Below are positions 52,218 to 61,411 of a DNA stretch of 64,000 nucleotides, piece after piece (the first letter of the stretch is position 1; every line of letters starts with the position of its first letter). The notes under the pieces were generated by a model, which did not search any database, had not been told where the DNA came from, and saw nothing but the letters and a program-made list of their open reading frames with translations. The stretch is from Blautia hansenii (GTDB lineage: Bacteria; Bacillota; Clostridia; Lachnospirales; Lachnospiraceae). The stretch lies in assembly GCF_013304445.1 (NCBI RefSeq), contig NZ_JAAITA010000011.1:1-64000 (forward strand), in the 5' to 3' direction. The translations under genes were made by a program, and so were the position numbers.

Positions 52218-53312
52218 ATGGCGCAGACATATTATGAAGAGTTGCAGCAGTTTCTCCCCGGACTTTCTCCGGATATGCCGGATTCCTGCATAAAACTGGC
52301 AGAATTGTTCCGGGCACAGGCCTTTGAACTGCATATTAGAACATTGCCGGCCGGGGAAGAAAAGTATTATATTCCTTATATGATGAACGATGCACTGGAG
52401 TGTTTGCTGATTCTGGAGCAATGCCGCATGACAGGCAGGTATCTCGTGGATTTTAAGGGAATAACACAAGCACATATGGCAAAAGACGGGGAAGTTTATC
52501 TTTTGGTAGTCAGGCAGGGAGACGACAATGTATTTACCATTTGGTTTTCGTCTATTCGGGAAGAAATGACCTGTTATCAGTATCACCGTATCGGACATTT
52601 CTGGGTAAAAGGACAGGAACAGTGGCGGCGGCTGGTATATATAGTGGGAACCCTTTACGATAAATATTCTTATATGGGGGATACTGTGTGTACACAGGCG
52701 GAAAAAGAACTGCTTCCTCTTATGGAACTGGCGCCTTTTCGTGCTTTTTCGCCGGTGAAGGAATCCCTGGATGAGGAATATCCGGACACTCTGGAAGGAG
52801 TGGAATGCATGAAAAAGCTGGCATTGGAAGCCGGGGATTGGAGATTGGCAAACCTGCTGAAAGTTTACCGAAGATTTCCTTTTCCCTGGGCAGAAAAACG
52901 GATACAGAGGCATATGGAGAGCAGAGCGGGAATTCCTCTTTATGAGGTTCTGTACAGGAAAACAGAAGCTGCGTCCAAGGTCTATCCCATCCGTGATTAC
53001 GGAAGAAAAAGCAATGAGGAAACAGAGGAGAAAAGGCGGGCAGTATCCCGGAAATTACAGGAAAAAGGTTTTACGGGAGCGTATCCTTTTTTCCGAAAAG
53101 GCAGTATGCAGATACTGGCCATGGAGGAACATCCTTTTACGCTGTTGGAGGCAGAGGACTTTTCTTTTCGGATTCAGTTTATGGTTTCTGTCAGCAAAAA
53201 GGATAGTGAGAGGTACAATGGCGGCTTTTTTAAAGGAAGGCAAAACCGCGGATGGATAGAGAAAAATCTGGATTTTCTCGAAGGAAAACAGTCAAAGGGA
53301 GAGGAAGAGTAA
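52218..53312 (+). CDS. Uncharacterised protein (possibly DUF3878 family)
   Basis: A 364-aa soluble protein with no membrane segment or signal peptide. It is rich in aromatic and charged residues (YYIPYMMNDALECLLILEQC, ITQAHMAKDGEVYLLVVRQG, WVKGQEQWRRLVYIVGTLYDKYSY). A second basic region with a helical linker lies near 250-290. I do not recognise a catalytic motif; the resemblance to DUF3878 is from memory and weak. It is followed one base later by a CorA-like transporter, so both are probably co-transcribed with the ferritin-like gene. No clear promoter was found. Confidence 0.55.
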   Translation: MAQTYYEELQQFLPGLSPDMPDSCIKLAELFRAQAFELHIRTLPAGEEKYYIPYMMNDALECLLILEQCRMTGRYLVDFKGITQAHMAKDGEVYLLVVRQGDDNVFTIWFSSIREEMTCYQYHRIGHFWVKGQEQWRRLVYIVGTLYDKYSYMGDTVCTQAEKELLPLMELAPFRAFSPVKESLDEEYPDTLEGVECMKKLALEAGDWRLANLLKVYRRFPFPWAEKRIQRHMESRAGIPLYEVLYRKTEAASKVYPIRDYGRKSNEETEEKRRAVSRKLQEKGFTGAYPFFRKGSMQILAMEEHPFTLLEAEDFSFRIQFMVSVSKKDSERYNGGFFKGRQNRGWIEKNLDFLEGKQSKGEEE

Positions 53313-53313
53313 A

Positions 53314-54219
53314 ATGACAGAATATCTGCTGGGAAAGAACCCCCATACCATATCAGTAAGCCTGATGAATCTGCAGGAATTTTCTGCATTAAAGGGAAAT
53401 TATCCTCATAAGAGAGAACTGATTCACAGCATGGAGCAGGCAGTTTCCTGCAAAGCGGAAGTGTACGCCCAGTGTCTGTTCGGAGTGCTGAAGATTCCCG
53501 ATAAGAAAAATTTAGAGAAAAAGCCCTGGATTGCCGCCTGGTATTTTATGAAAAATAAACTGATTTTTCTGGATGACGGAGGGCAGATTAGCCGGATTTT
53601 AGAGAAAATAAAGGATATGGAATTTGGTGGAAATGCTTTGGAGGGACAGCTTCTTTTGGCTGTGTTTAACGGATTGATTGATGAGGAAGTTCCTTATCTG
53701 CAGAAGGTGGAAGAAAAGATAACAGAACTGGAAAATATTCTTCTGGAGGAGACACCAAGGGATTTTCCAAGGGTTTTGATGGGACTTAGAAAAGCAATGA
53801 TGAGGCTTCATACATTCTATGTACAGCTTCTGGATATGGCGGAGGAACTGCAGGGAGCGGCAGGAGAAATTCTGGTGAAGGAAGAGGAAAATGCCTGGTG
53901 CGTGTTTTCAAACAGAGTGTCCCGTCTTCATGATTACACAGAAAATATCAGAGAGAATCTGCTGCAGCTTCACGAATTATATCAGGCACAGATAGACATT
54001 CAGCAGAACGAAATTATGACTATGCTTACCGTAGTCACAACTATTTTCCTGCCTCTGTCGCTGCTGGCAGGCTGGTACGGTATGAACTTCGGAAACATTC
54101 CCCTTTTAAACTGGAAGTACGGATATCTCACCGTGGTGCTTCTGACCCTTGTTATCATTGGACTGGAGCTTCGTTATTTCAGGAAAAAAGGTCTTCTGAA
54201 GAATAAAAAGAAATCTTAA
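53314..54219 (+). CDS. CorA-like divalent cation transporter
   Basis: A 301-aa CorA/MIT-family protein. The long cytoplasmic helical N-terminal part ends in two C-terminal membrane helices joined by the loop with the signature YGMN (WYGMNFGNIPLLNW, around residue 252). The family transports Mg2+, Co2+ or Ni2+. The start follows GGAAGAGTAAA with one base after the preceding stop. Its N-terminal domain is divergent, so ion preference is unclear. Confidence 0.85.
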   Translation: MTEYLLGKNPHTISVSLMNLQEFSALKGNYPHKRELIHSMEQAVSCKAEVYAQCLFGVLKIPDKKNLEKKPWIAAWYFMKNKLIFLDDGGQISRILEKIKDMEFGGNALEGQLLLAVFNGLIDEEVPYLQKVEEKITELENILLEETPRDFPRVLMGLRKAMMRLHTFYVQLLDMAEELQGAAGEILVKEEENAWCVFSNRVSRLHDYTENIRENLLQLHELYQAQIDIQQNEIMTMLTVVTTIFLPLSLLAGWYGMNFGNIPLLNWKYGYLTVVLLTLVIIGLELRYFRKKGLLKNKKKS

Positions 54220-54257
54220 ATGCCAATACTAATAAAAAAGAAAAGAGGGCATTTCAG

Positions 54258-54689
54258 ATGGAATCACAGACCAGAAACCTGCTGCGGGAATGCAGTACAG
54301 GATGTAAAATGGCAATCAACAGCTTCAATCAGATGCGGGATTATGTGGAAGATGAAAAGCTGAAAGAACTTATGAATACCTATGATAAAAAACATAAGGA
54401 ATACGAAGAACAGGCTGGAAAAATGCTGAAGGAGGGAGGAAGCGAAGAGAAAGAGCCGGGCGTTATGGCTTCTGTCTTTTCCCGACTTTCTACGGATGTG
54501 AAACTGCTTATGAAAGATGACAGCAGCCAGATTGCAAAGATGATTATGGATGGCTGCAACATGGGGATTCAGACCCTTGGGGGATTTGTGAATCAGTATA
54601 AGAATGCCTCCAGACAAAGCCTTGCGCTGGCGGAAAATATCATAAAAACAGAAGAAAAACTGATGAAGGAAGTGCAGGAATTTTTATAA
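54258..54689 (+). CDS. Ferritin-like four-helix-bundle protein (DUF2383-like)
   Basis: A 143-aa all-helical protein. Repeated amphipathic helices (LLRECSTGCKMAINSFNQM, QIAKMIMDGCNMGIQTLGGF, ALAENIIKTEEKLMKEVQEF) resemble the DUF2383 ferritin-like fold seen in sporeformers. Not all di-iron ligands of ferritins are recognisable, so metal binding is doubtful. No known function. It sits between the CorA-like gene and recQ. Confidence 0.6.
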   Translation: MESQTRNLLRECSTGCKMAINSFNQMRDYVEDEKLKELMNTYDKKHKEYEEQAGKMLKEGGSEEKEPGVMASVFSRLSTDVKLLMKDDSSQIAKMIMDGCNMGIQTLGGFVNQYKNASRQSLALAENIIKTEEKLMKEVQEFL

Positions 54690-54735
54690 TCTGCAGGAAA
54701 AATTGGCAGAGATACAGAGGGCAAAGGAAGGGTTT

Positions 54736-56583
54736 ATGGATAAATACAAGGTTTTAAAGGATGTTTTTGGATACGATACATTTCGAGAAGGCCAGGAGGG
54801 GCTTATAGACAGTACCCTGGCAGGACGTGATGTGCTTGGCATTATGCCTACAGGGGCGGGGAAATCCATCTGCTTTCAGGTGCCTGCCCTGCTTTTTCAG
54901 GGGATAACCATTGTGGTGTCGCCTCTGATTTCGCTTATGAAGGACCAGGTGGCTGCTTTAAATGCAGCAGGCGTACATGCGGCTTTCATCAACAGTTCGC
55001 TGACAGAAGGACAGTATAGGAAGGCCATGGAATTTGCCGCCCGGGGGCGGTATAAAATTATTTATGCAGCACCGGAAAGACTGATGACAGATTCCTTTCT
55101 GGCGCTTGTCAATCAGGTGGAAATTTCTATGGTGGCTGTAGACGAAGCCCATTGTATTTCCCAGTGGGGACAGGATTTCCGTCCAAGTTACCTGAAAATT
55201 GCAGAATTTATTCAGGTTTTGCCGAAACGCCCTGTGATTGCCGCTTACACGGCAACAGCTACAAGGGCAGTAAAAGAGGATATTTTGTGTATTCTGGGAC
55301 TTCAAAATCCCTTTGTGGCTGTAACAGGATATGACCGGAAAAATCTCTGTTTTGCAGTGGAAAAGCCAAAGGATAAGATACAGGCGCTGTTAGATTATCT
55401 GGATAAAAACCGGGAAAAAAGCGGTATTATTTATTGCAATACCCGGAAAAATGTGGAAGAAATCCACCGTCGTCTGATACAGGAGGGATATCCTGCTGTG
55501 CGGTATCATGCCGGGCTGTCTGATGAAGAAAAGAAGCAGAATCAGGAAGATTTTATCTATGACCGGATGCCTGTTATGGTGGCAACCAATGCGTTTGGGA
55601 TGGGTATTGACAAGTCTAATGTGCGCTTTGTTCTGCATTTTAATATGCCAAAAGATATTGAAAGCTATTATCAGGAGGCAGGCCGCGCCGGGCGGGATGG
55701 TGAGCCGGGAGAGTGTGTGCTGTACTATGCCGGACAGGATGTGAAGACGAATGAATTTCTTATTAACCAGCAGATGGAAAACGAGGAATTTGACAGGGAA
55801 GACATGGAACTGATTCGGGGAAGAAACTTTGAACGGCTGCGGAAAATGACATTCTATTGTTTTACCAACGAATGCCTGCGGGAATATATTCTGCGGTATT
55901 TCGGTGAATACGGAGGAAATTACTGCGGAAACTGCAAAAACTGTCTCACGGAATTTCAGGATACAGATGTGACGAAAGAGGCGGAAAGTATTTTGAAACT
56001 GGTAAAAACCAGTGGACAGAGATATGGAATACAGGCTGTTACAGACGCTGTTCATGGCTCGGACAGCGCCAAAGTACGGCAGTTTCATTTAAACGAAAAT
56101 ACATATTACGGAGTCTTGAAAGACCGAACCATTGTGCGGATACGACAGATTTTAAATGACCTGCTGGTAAAGGATTATCTGGTTCTGACAGCGGGAGATT
56201 ATCCTGTTTTAAGGCTGGGGGAAAGAGGAAAAGCAATGCTTGACGGGGCAGAGGAACAAGTGCTTTTGAAACTGCCAAAAGAGCAGCCTAAGATGCAAAG
56301 CAGTGCGAAATCCGGCAAACAGAAAGTCACAGATGAGGTGAAATATCCCCTTCTCTTTGAACGTCTGCGGCAGAAACGGTACAAAATGGCCCAGGAGGCC
56401 AAGGTGCCGCCTTACATTATTTTTTCCGATAAAACACTGCGTCAGATGAGCACCTATCTTCCGGTTACGAAGGAAGAAATGCTTTCCATAAATGGGGTGG
56501 GAAACAGTAAGTATGAGAAATACGGAGAGGCATTTGCAGAGGAAATCCGAAATTTTATAAAGGAAAACGGGATTGAGAAGTGA
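54736..56583 (+). CDS. recQ: ATP-dependent DNA helicase RecQ
   Basis: A 615-aa 3'-5' helicase for recombination and fork repair. TGAGKS (39-44) is Walker A, VDEAHCISQWGQDFR the DEAH box with aromatic-rich loop, and QEAGRAGRDGEPG motif VI. A zinc-binding RQC region (CFTNECLREYIL...YCGNCKNC) and a C-terminal HRDC domain follow, so the architecture is full-length. The ATG at 54736 follows GGAAGGG; a TTG 33 bp upstream is a poorer choice. A strong terminator follows. Confidence 0.93.
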   Translation: MDKYKVLKDVFGYDTFREGQEGLIDSTLAGRDVLGIMPTGAGKSICFQVPALLFQGITIVVSPLISLMKDQVAALNAAGVHAAFINSSLTEGQYRKAMEFAARGRYKIIYAAPERLMTDSFLALVNQVEISMVAVDEAHCISQWGQDFRPSYLKIAEFIQVLPKRPVIAAYTATATRAVKEDILCILGLQNPFVAVTGYDRKNLCFAVEKPKDKIQALLDYLDKNREKSGIIYCNTRKNVEEIHRRLIQEGYPAVRYHAGLSDEEKKQNQEDFIYDRMPVMVATNAFGMGIDKSNVRFVLHFNMPKDIESYYQEAGRAGRDGEPGECVLYYAGQDVKTNEFLINQQMENEEFDREDMELIRGRNFERLRKMTFYCFTNECLREYILRYFGEYGGNYCGNCKNCLTEFQDTDVTKEAESILKLVKTSGQRYGIQAVTDAVHGSDSAKVRQFHLNENTYYGVLKDRTIVRIRQILNDLLVKDYLVLTAGDYPVLRLGERGKAMLDGAEEQVLLKLPKEQPKMQSSAKSGKQKVTDEVKYPLLFERLRQKRYKMAQEAKVPPYIIFSDKTLRQMSTYLPVTKEEMLSINGVGNSKYEKYGEAFAEEIRNFIKENGIEK

Positions 56584-56614
56584 AAAGGGGTGAAGAATCA
56601 GAAAAATAGCATAC

Positions 56615-56649
56615 AGAAGAGACTGTAATTCGCAGTCTCTTCTTTTTTT
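56615..56649 (+). terminator. Terminator after recQ
   Basis: AGAAGAGACTG pairs with CAGTCTCTTCT around a seven-base loop, followed by a run of six or more T. Confidence 0.92.
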
Positions 56650-56694
56650 GCCTTTTCCTGCGTAAACTGAACAAAAGACAGTAAGGAGACACAC

Positions 56695-57219
56695 ATGAAA
56701 TTTCTGATTTTTCTTTCAGAGGTTAGTATTCCTCTTATCCTGTTTTACATAGTAGGCTTTGGTATTCTGATGAAGTGCCATGTATATGAAGAGTTTGTAA
56801 AGGGTGCAAAGGATGGACTGAAAACTGTGGTGGGAATTCTGCCCACACTTATTGGCCTCATGGTAGCTGTAGGGGTTCTGCGGGCTTCGGGATTTCTGGA
56901 TATGCTGGGAGAACTGCTGGGAAAGTTTACTGCACATGTGGGTTTTCCCGCGGAGCTGGTTCCCTTAACGATTGTACGGATGTTTTCTTCCAGCGCCGCT
57001 ACAGGCCTGGTACTGGATATTTTCCGGGAATTCGGCACAGATTCCCGTGTAGGACTTATTGCGTCTATTATGATGTCCTGCACAGAAACGATTTTTTACA
57101 CGATTTCTGTATATTTTATTGCTGCAAAAGTGAACAAAACCAGGTATACGGTGTGGGGGGCGCTGCTGGCTTCTTTTGCGGGAATTGCAGCCAGTGTGGT
57201 ATTGGCGGGAATGATGTAA
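56695..57219 (+). CDS. spmB: Spore maturation protein B
   Basis: A 174-aa membrane protein with the Gate fold. EEFVKGAKDGLKTVVGILPTL, MFSSSAATGLVLDIFREFG and MMSCTETIFYTISVYFIAAK are SpmB signatures. It partners SpmA, encoded at 11336, in spore core dehydration. Here it is a single gene between the recQ terminator and the his promoter, with a strong AAGGAGA site. Confidence 0.92.
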   Translation: MKFLIFLSEVSIPLILFYIVGFGILMKCHVYEEFVKGAKDGLKTVVGILPTLIGLMVAVGVLRASGFLDMLGELLGKFTAHVGFPAELVPLTIVRMFSSSAATGLVLDIFREFGTDSRVGLIASIMMSCTETIFYTISVYFIAAKVNKTRYTVWGALLASFAGIAASVVLAGMM

Positions 57220-57230
57220 TAGAAAAGTTG

Positions 57231-57259
57231 TTGACAAAAATACATCATAATGCTAATAT
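57231..57259 (+). promoter_or_regulatory. Promoter of the histidine operon
   Basis: TTGACA (57231-57236), 17-nt spacer, TAATAT (57254-57259) with an upstream TGC. The leader is about 25 nt, with no room for a His T-box or attenuator peptide. Confidence 0.85.
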
Positions 57260-57289
57260 GGTAACACGCTAAAGCAAAGGGGGATAAAG

Positions 57290-58507
57290 ATGAGATACTA
57301 CGATAAAATAACACCGGACGGAACCAGGGATTTGCTCTTTGCCGAGTGCGACCAGCGTTCTCAGGTGACGAAGACTTTAAAGGATTTATTTGTCTCCCAG
57401 GGATACCGCAGGGTGATGACACCGGCACTGGAGTTTTACGATGTTTTCGGAGAAGCAGCGAAATATCTGCCAAAGGAAACCATGTATAAGCTGACAGATT
57501 CCAAAGGAAGACTCATGGTGCTGCGTCCGGATTGTACAGTTCCTGTGGCAAGGCTGACGGCAACCAGACTGAAAGGAATGCCGCTGCCTCTCAGACTGTA
57601 TTATAACCATAATATTTACCGGGGTTTTCCTGAGAGAAAGAGTAAAAGTGTGGAAATCAACCAGGTAGGAATCGAATTAATAGGCGGCTCCTCTCTGCGC
57701 AGTGACTTGGAAGTTGTGGAACTGGCCGCAAGAAGTCTGGACAAAATCGGCAGTGGAAAGTACCGGCTGGAACTTTGCCACATCGGATATTTCAAGGCAA
57801 TTATGGGAAGTCTGGATGCAGATGAGGATACGAAAGAAGAGATTCGTCTTTTGATTGAACAGAAAAATTATGCCAGCCTGACAGATATTTTAGGCAAGGC
57901 CAAGGAGAATAAAGCGGCCAGAGCGCTGCGAAAACTGCCGAGACTGTTCGGTGGGGAAGAGGTCTTTGAAAAAGCCTATGACTTGTTTGATGAAAATGGG
58001 GCAAAGGAAAGCCTGGATTACCTGAAAGGCATTTATGAATACCTCTGCAGACTGGGCCTGGGAGATAAGGTTATTATTGATTTGGGACTTGTAAATCTGG
58101 CGGAATACTATACGGGAATTATCTTTCGCGGTTACTTTGACGGCGTGGGAGAGCAGGTACTCTCCGGGGGGCGGTACGATACGCTTCTGGGTCAGTTTGG
58201 AGAAAATCACGGTTCCATTGGCTTTGGAATCAATGTGGATTTGGCAAGTCAGATGGTTCATCCGGAGCCGGAAAAAATACCGGAAATTCTGATTTTTGCC
58301 AGGGATATCAGTGCAGTTCCGGATAGTGTGCGCTATAGAAAAACACTGGAAGAGCAGGGAAAAACAGCAGAAAACAGTGTCTTTGATACCTTAGAGGAAA
58401 CTCTTGCATATGCCCGTAAGAAAGGGATTTTAACAGTCCATTTGGTTGGTGAAGAAATCACGGAATATCAGACAGGGAAAGGAAGGAAAGAGGATGAAAC
58501 CAATTAG
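57290..58507 (+). CDS. hisZ: ATP phosphoribosyltransferase regulatory subunit
   Basis: A 405-aa HisRS-like protein without tRNA-charging function that activates short-form HisG. TPDGTRDLLFAE, LRPDCTVPVARL, YYNHNIYRGFPERKS and a partial GGRYDTLLGQFG are synthetase-like motifs. It begins the his operon, and its 3' end overlaps hisG by 14 bp. The presence of hisZ agrees with the short HisG downstream. Confidence 0.92.
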   Translation: MRYYDKITPDGTRDLLFAECDQRSQVTKTLKDLFVSQGYRRVMTPALEFYDVFGEAAKYLPKETMYKLTDSKGRLMVLRPDCTVPVARLTATRLKGMPLPLRLYYNHNIYRGFPERKSKSVEINQVGIELIGGSSLRSDLEVVELAARSLDKIGSGKYRLELCHIGYFKAIMGSLDADEDTKEEIRLLIEQKNYASLTDILGKAKENKAARALRKLPRLFGGEEVFEKAYDLFDENGAKESLDYLKGIYEYLCRLGLGDKVIIDLGLVNLAEYYTGIIFRGYFDGVGEQVLSGGRYDTLLGQFGENHGSIGFGINVDLASQMVHPEPEKIPEILIFARDISAVPDSVRYRKTLEEQGKTAENSVFDTLEETLAYARKKGILTVHLVGEEITEYQTGKGRKEDETN

Positions 58508-59132
58508 AATGGCACTGACCAAAGGGCGTCTGGAAGATAAAACCATAGAAATGCTGGAGCGGCTGGGATATGACTGTACCAGTGTGAGAGAAAAGGGAAG
58601 GAAGCTGATTATGCCCATAGGGGACGGCAGTATTGAGATTGTGTTGGCCAAGGCGGCGGACGTGGTTACTTATGTGGAAACCGGAGTCTGTGATATGGGT
58701 GTGGTAGGGAAAGACACCATTATGGAAAAAGGTGGAACTTTCTATGAAATTGCAGACCTGGGATTCGGAAAATGCCGATTTGCCCTGGCAGCTTTAAAGG
58801 GGGCAGATGTGTATCGCGGATATAAAACCAGAACGATTGCCAGCAAGTATATGAATGTAGCAAAAGCCTTTTTTGAAAGCAAAAATATGGACATTAATCT
58901 GGTGAAAATAGAAGGTTCTGTAGAACTTGCCCCGGTGCTTGGACTGGCGGATGCCATTGTGGATATTGTAGAAACAGGCACTACATTAAGGGAAAACGGA
59001 CTGGAAGTCAAAGAGAACATCTGTGATATCAGCGCTCGTCTGATTGTCAATATCGCCAGCATGAAGCTGCGAAAAAATGAGATAGAAAAACTCATTGAGA
59101 AGATAGAGCAAGATGTAAAAAGCAGAGAATAG
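58494..59132 (+). CDS. hisG: ATP phosphoribosyltransferase, short form
   Basis: A 212-aa enzyme for the first step of histidine synthesis, joining ATP and PRPP. ALTKGRLEDKTIEML at the start, ETGVCDMGVVGKDT and EGSVELAPVLGLADAIVDIVETGTTLRENGL (in parts) define the family. The lack of the C-terminal regulatory domain makes it the short form that needs HisZ. ATG at 58494 follows GGAAAGAGG. Confidence 0.95.
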   Translation: MKPIRMALTKGRLEDKTIEMLERLGYDCTSVREKGRKLIMPIGDGSIEIVLAKAADVVTYVETGVCDMGVVGKDTIMEKGGTFYEIADLGFGKCRFALAALKGADVYRGYKTRTIASKYMNVAKAFFESKNMDINLVKIEGSVELAPVLGLADAIVDIVETGTTLRENGLEVKENICDISARLIVNIASMKLRKNEIEKLIEKIEQDVKSRE

Positions 59133-59144
59133 GGAGGTGCACTT

Positions 59145-60194
59145 ATGGCATATCAGATACCGGAAAAATTGAAAAAACTCCAGGCTTATGAGCCGGTTAC
59201 AGAAGTTTACAAAGTGCGCCTGGATGCCAATGAAAGCTTTATAGACCTGCCGGATGAGATTAGAAAAGAGGTTCTGGAAGCTATCAGTCAGGTGGAATTT
59301 AACCGTTATCCGGACCCGGAAGCAAAGGAACTTTGTCAGTGTTTTGGTGAATTTTTTCAGGTGGATTCCAGGCTTCTTACTGCAGGAAATGGTTCGGATG
59401 AATTGATTTCCCTGATTGTGCAGAACTTTCTGGAACCTGGACAGACTATGCTTACCGTAAGTCCGGATTTTTCCATGTATGGATTTTATGCGCAGGCTGC
59501 AGGAGCCAAAGTTGAAATTCTGGATAAGCAGGATATGGTGCTTTGTGCAGAGGATATGATTCAAAAAGCAAGAGAAACCGGAGCAGAATTGATTATCTTT
59601 TCCAACCCCTGCAATCCCACGGCTCTGAAGCTGGAGCGGCAGGATATTCTTCAGATTGTGGCACAGACAGATGCACTGGTGGTTGTAGATGAGGCTTATA
59701 TGGATTTTTCAGAAGGTTCTGTATTGGACGAAATCGAGAATTACGGAAATTTAATTGTATTGAAAACCTGTTCCAAGGCCTTTGGAATGGCGGCTATCCG
59801 CTTGGGATTTGCAGCAGCCAATGAAGAAATTACCCGGATTTTAAAGGCGGCAAAATCTCCGTATAATGTGAATTCCCTCACTCAGGCGGCGGGCTGTGCT
59901 GTCTTAAAACACAGGGAATATCTGCAGGAATGTACGGAGAAAATTAAAGAATCTGTGGGAGAATTATATGCTGGGTTAAAGGCGCTAAAGGAAAAAAAGC
60001 AGCAAATCCGTAAACTGTATCCTACCAGTACAAACTTTGTTTACGTCGATATAAAAGCTGGGGAAACTGTATTTGAAGGGCTGAAAAAGGCGGGGATTTC
60101 CGTGCGTTTTATGAAAGGATATCTGCGTATCTGCGCCGGTTCTCAAAGAGAAAACCAGGAAATTTTACAGAGCCTTGAGAACTTGCTGCAATAG
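59145..60194 (+). CDS. hisC: Histidinol-phosphate aminotransferase
   Basis: A 349-aa PLP-dependent transaminase converting imidazole acetol-phosphate to histidinol phosphate. VRLDANESFIDLP at the N-terminus, NGSDELI near 84, SNPCNPT near 151, VVDEAYMDF near 181 and the PLP-lysine in KTCSKAFGMAAIRLG near 211 are all present. It directly follows hisG, where many operons have hisD instead. Start has GGGAGGT. Confidence 0.94.
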   Translation: MAYQIPEKLKKLQAYEPVTEVYKVRLDANESFIDLPDEIRKEVLEAISQVEFNRYPDPEAKELCQCFGEFFQVDSRLLTAGNGSDELISLIVQNFLEPGQTMLTVSPDFSMYGFYAQAAGAKVEILDKQDMVLCAEDMIQKARETGAELIIFSNPCNPTALKLERQDILQIVAQTDALVVVDEAYMDFSEGSVLDEIENYGNLIVLKTCSKAFGMAAIRLGFAAANEEITRILKAAKSPYNVNSLTQAAGCAVLKHREYLQECTEKIKESVGELYAGLKALKEKKQQIRKLYPTSTNFVYVDIKAGETVFEGLKKAGISVRFMKGYLRICAGSQRENQEILQSLENLLQ

Positions 60195-60227
60195 GAAAAC
60201 CGCTGCAAAAAGAAAGGGGAGAGACCA

Positions 60228-60806
60228 GTGAGAACAGCAAAAATAGAGAGAAATACAAAGGAAACGCAGATTGCGCTGATTTGGAACACAGACGGGCAGG
60301 GAATTTATGAAGGCACTTGCGGTATCGGCTTTCTGGACCATATGCTGCAGGCTCTGTGCGTGCATGGAAAGTTTGATATTCAACTGTCCATGAAGGGAGA
60401 TTTGGAAGTGGACTGTCACCACAGCACGGAAGATTTGGGCATTGTTCTGGGGATGGCTCTTGCAAAAGCATTAGAAGAAAAAGGCGGCATTCGTCGTTAT
60501 GGTACGGCATATATTCCCATGGATGAGACATTAGGATTCTGTTCTTTGGACATCAGCGGCAGGGCTTTTCTGGTGTATGAAGCAGAATATGAAAACCAAA
60601 GTATTGGCGCCCTGGACTGCTGTATGATAAAAGAATTCTTTCGTGCGCTGGCCTTTCAGGCAGGGATTACGCTGCACATGAAAATCCTCTATGGTGAGAA
60701 TGACCACCATAAGGCAGAAGCCCTTTTCAAAGCATTTGCTCATGCATTGAAAGACGCTGTAACAGAAACCGGAGGCGGTGTTCTTTCTTCAAAAGGAGTG
60801 TTGTGA
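60228..60806 (+). CDS. hisB: Imidazoleglycerol-phosphate dehydratase
   Basis: A 192-aa monofunctional dehydratase. FLDHMLQALCVHGKFD and DCHHSTEDLGIVLG carry the metal-binding His/Asp residues of the family, and a second set appears near residue 165 (ENDHHKAEALFKAFA). Start codon is GTG at 60228, after AAAGGGGAGA. It lacks the N-terminal phosphatase domain of enteric HisB, so a separate histidinol-phosphatase is needed; none is in the operon. Confidence 0.95.
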   Translation: MRTAKIERNTKETQIALIWNTDGQGIYEGTCGIGFLDHMLQALCVHGKFDIQLSMKGDLEVDCHHSTEDLGIVLGMALAKALEEKGGIRRYGTAYIPMDETLGFCSLDISGRAFLVYEAEYENQSIGALDCCMIKEFFRALAFQAGITLHMKILYGENDHHKAEALFKAFAHALKDAVTETGGGVLSSKGVL

Positions 60807-61411
60807 TGATAGCAATTATTGATTACGGTGCGGGGAATCTTTTCAGTGTGAAAAATGCCCTGGATTACCTGCAGATAGAGAATTGTGTGACAGAAAAAGC
60901 AGAGATAATACGCCGGGCGGACGGGCTGATTCTTCCCGGGGTGGGAGCTTTTCCGGATGCCATGGAAAGGCTGGAAAGGAAGCAGCTGGTGTCCGTAATT
61001 CAGGAAGAGGCGGCAAGGAAACCCCTTCTGGGAATCTGTCTGGGAATGCAGCTTTTGTTTGAAGAAAGCTGGGAATTTAAGAAGACAAAAGGATTGGGCC
61101 TGATACCGGGCAAAGTCATCAAAATAGATGGAAAAGGGGAAAAAATTCCCCATATGGGTTGGAATCATCTGGAGGTATTAAAACCCTGCAGTATGACGGA
61201 AGGAATGGAGGAAAACAGCTATGTGTATTTTGTTCATTCCTACAGAGCGGATACAGAGCCTGAATACCTTTCCTGTACCACTTTTTATGGGGAAGAGATT
61301 CCCGCACTGGTGCAGAAAGATATGGTTTACGGTGCACAGTTTCATCCGGAAAAAAGCGGAAGTGTGGGATTGAATATGTTAAAAAATTTTGCGAGGCTGG
61401 TGGAAAAATGA
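60806..61411 (+). CDS. hisH: Imidazole glycerol phosphate synthase, glutamine amidotransferase subunit
   Basis: A 201-aa class I glutaminase that passes ammonia to HisF. IDYGAGNLFSVKNAL at the start, LPGVGAFPDAM, nucleophile Cys in GICLGMQLLFE, and His/Glu in GAQFHPEKSG are intact. ATG at 60806 shares a base with the hisB stop; the GTG three bases earlier is possible but less likely. Confidence 0.95.
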   Translation: MIAIIDYGAGNLFSVKNALDYLQIENCVTEKAEIIRRADGLILPGVGAFPDAMERLERKQLVSVIQEEAARKPLLGICLGMQLLFEESWEFKKTKGLGLIPGKVIKIDGKGEKIPHMGWNHLEVLKPCSMTEGMEENSYVYFVHSYRADTEPEYLSCTTFYGEEIPALVQKDMVYGAQFHPEKSGSVGLNMLKNFARLVEK

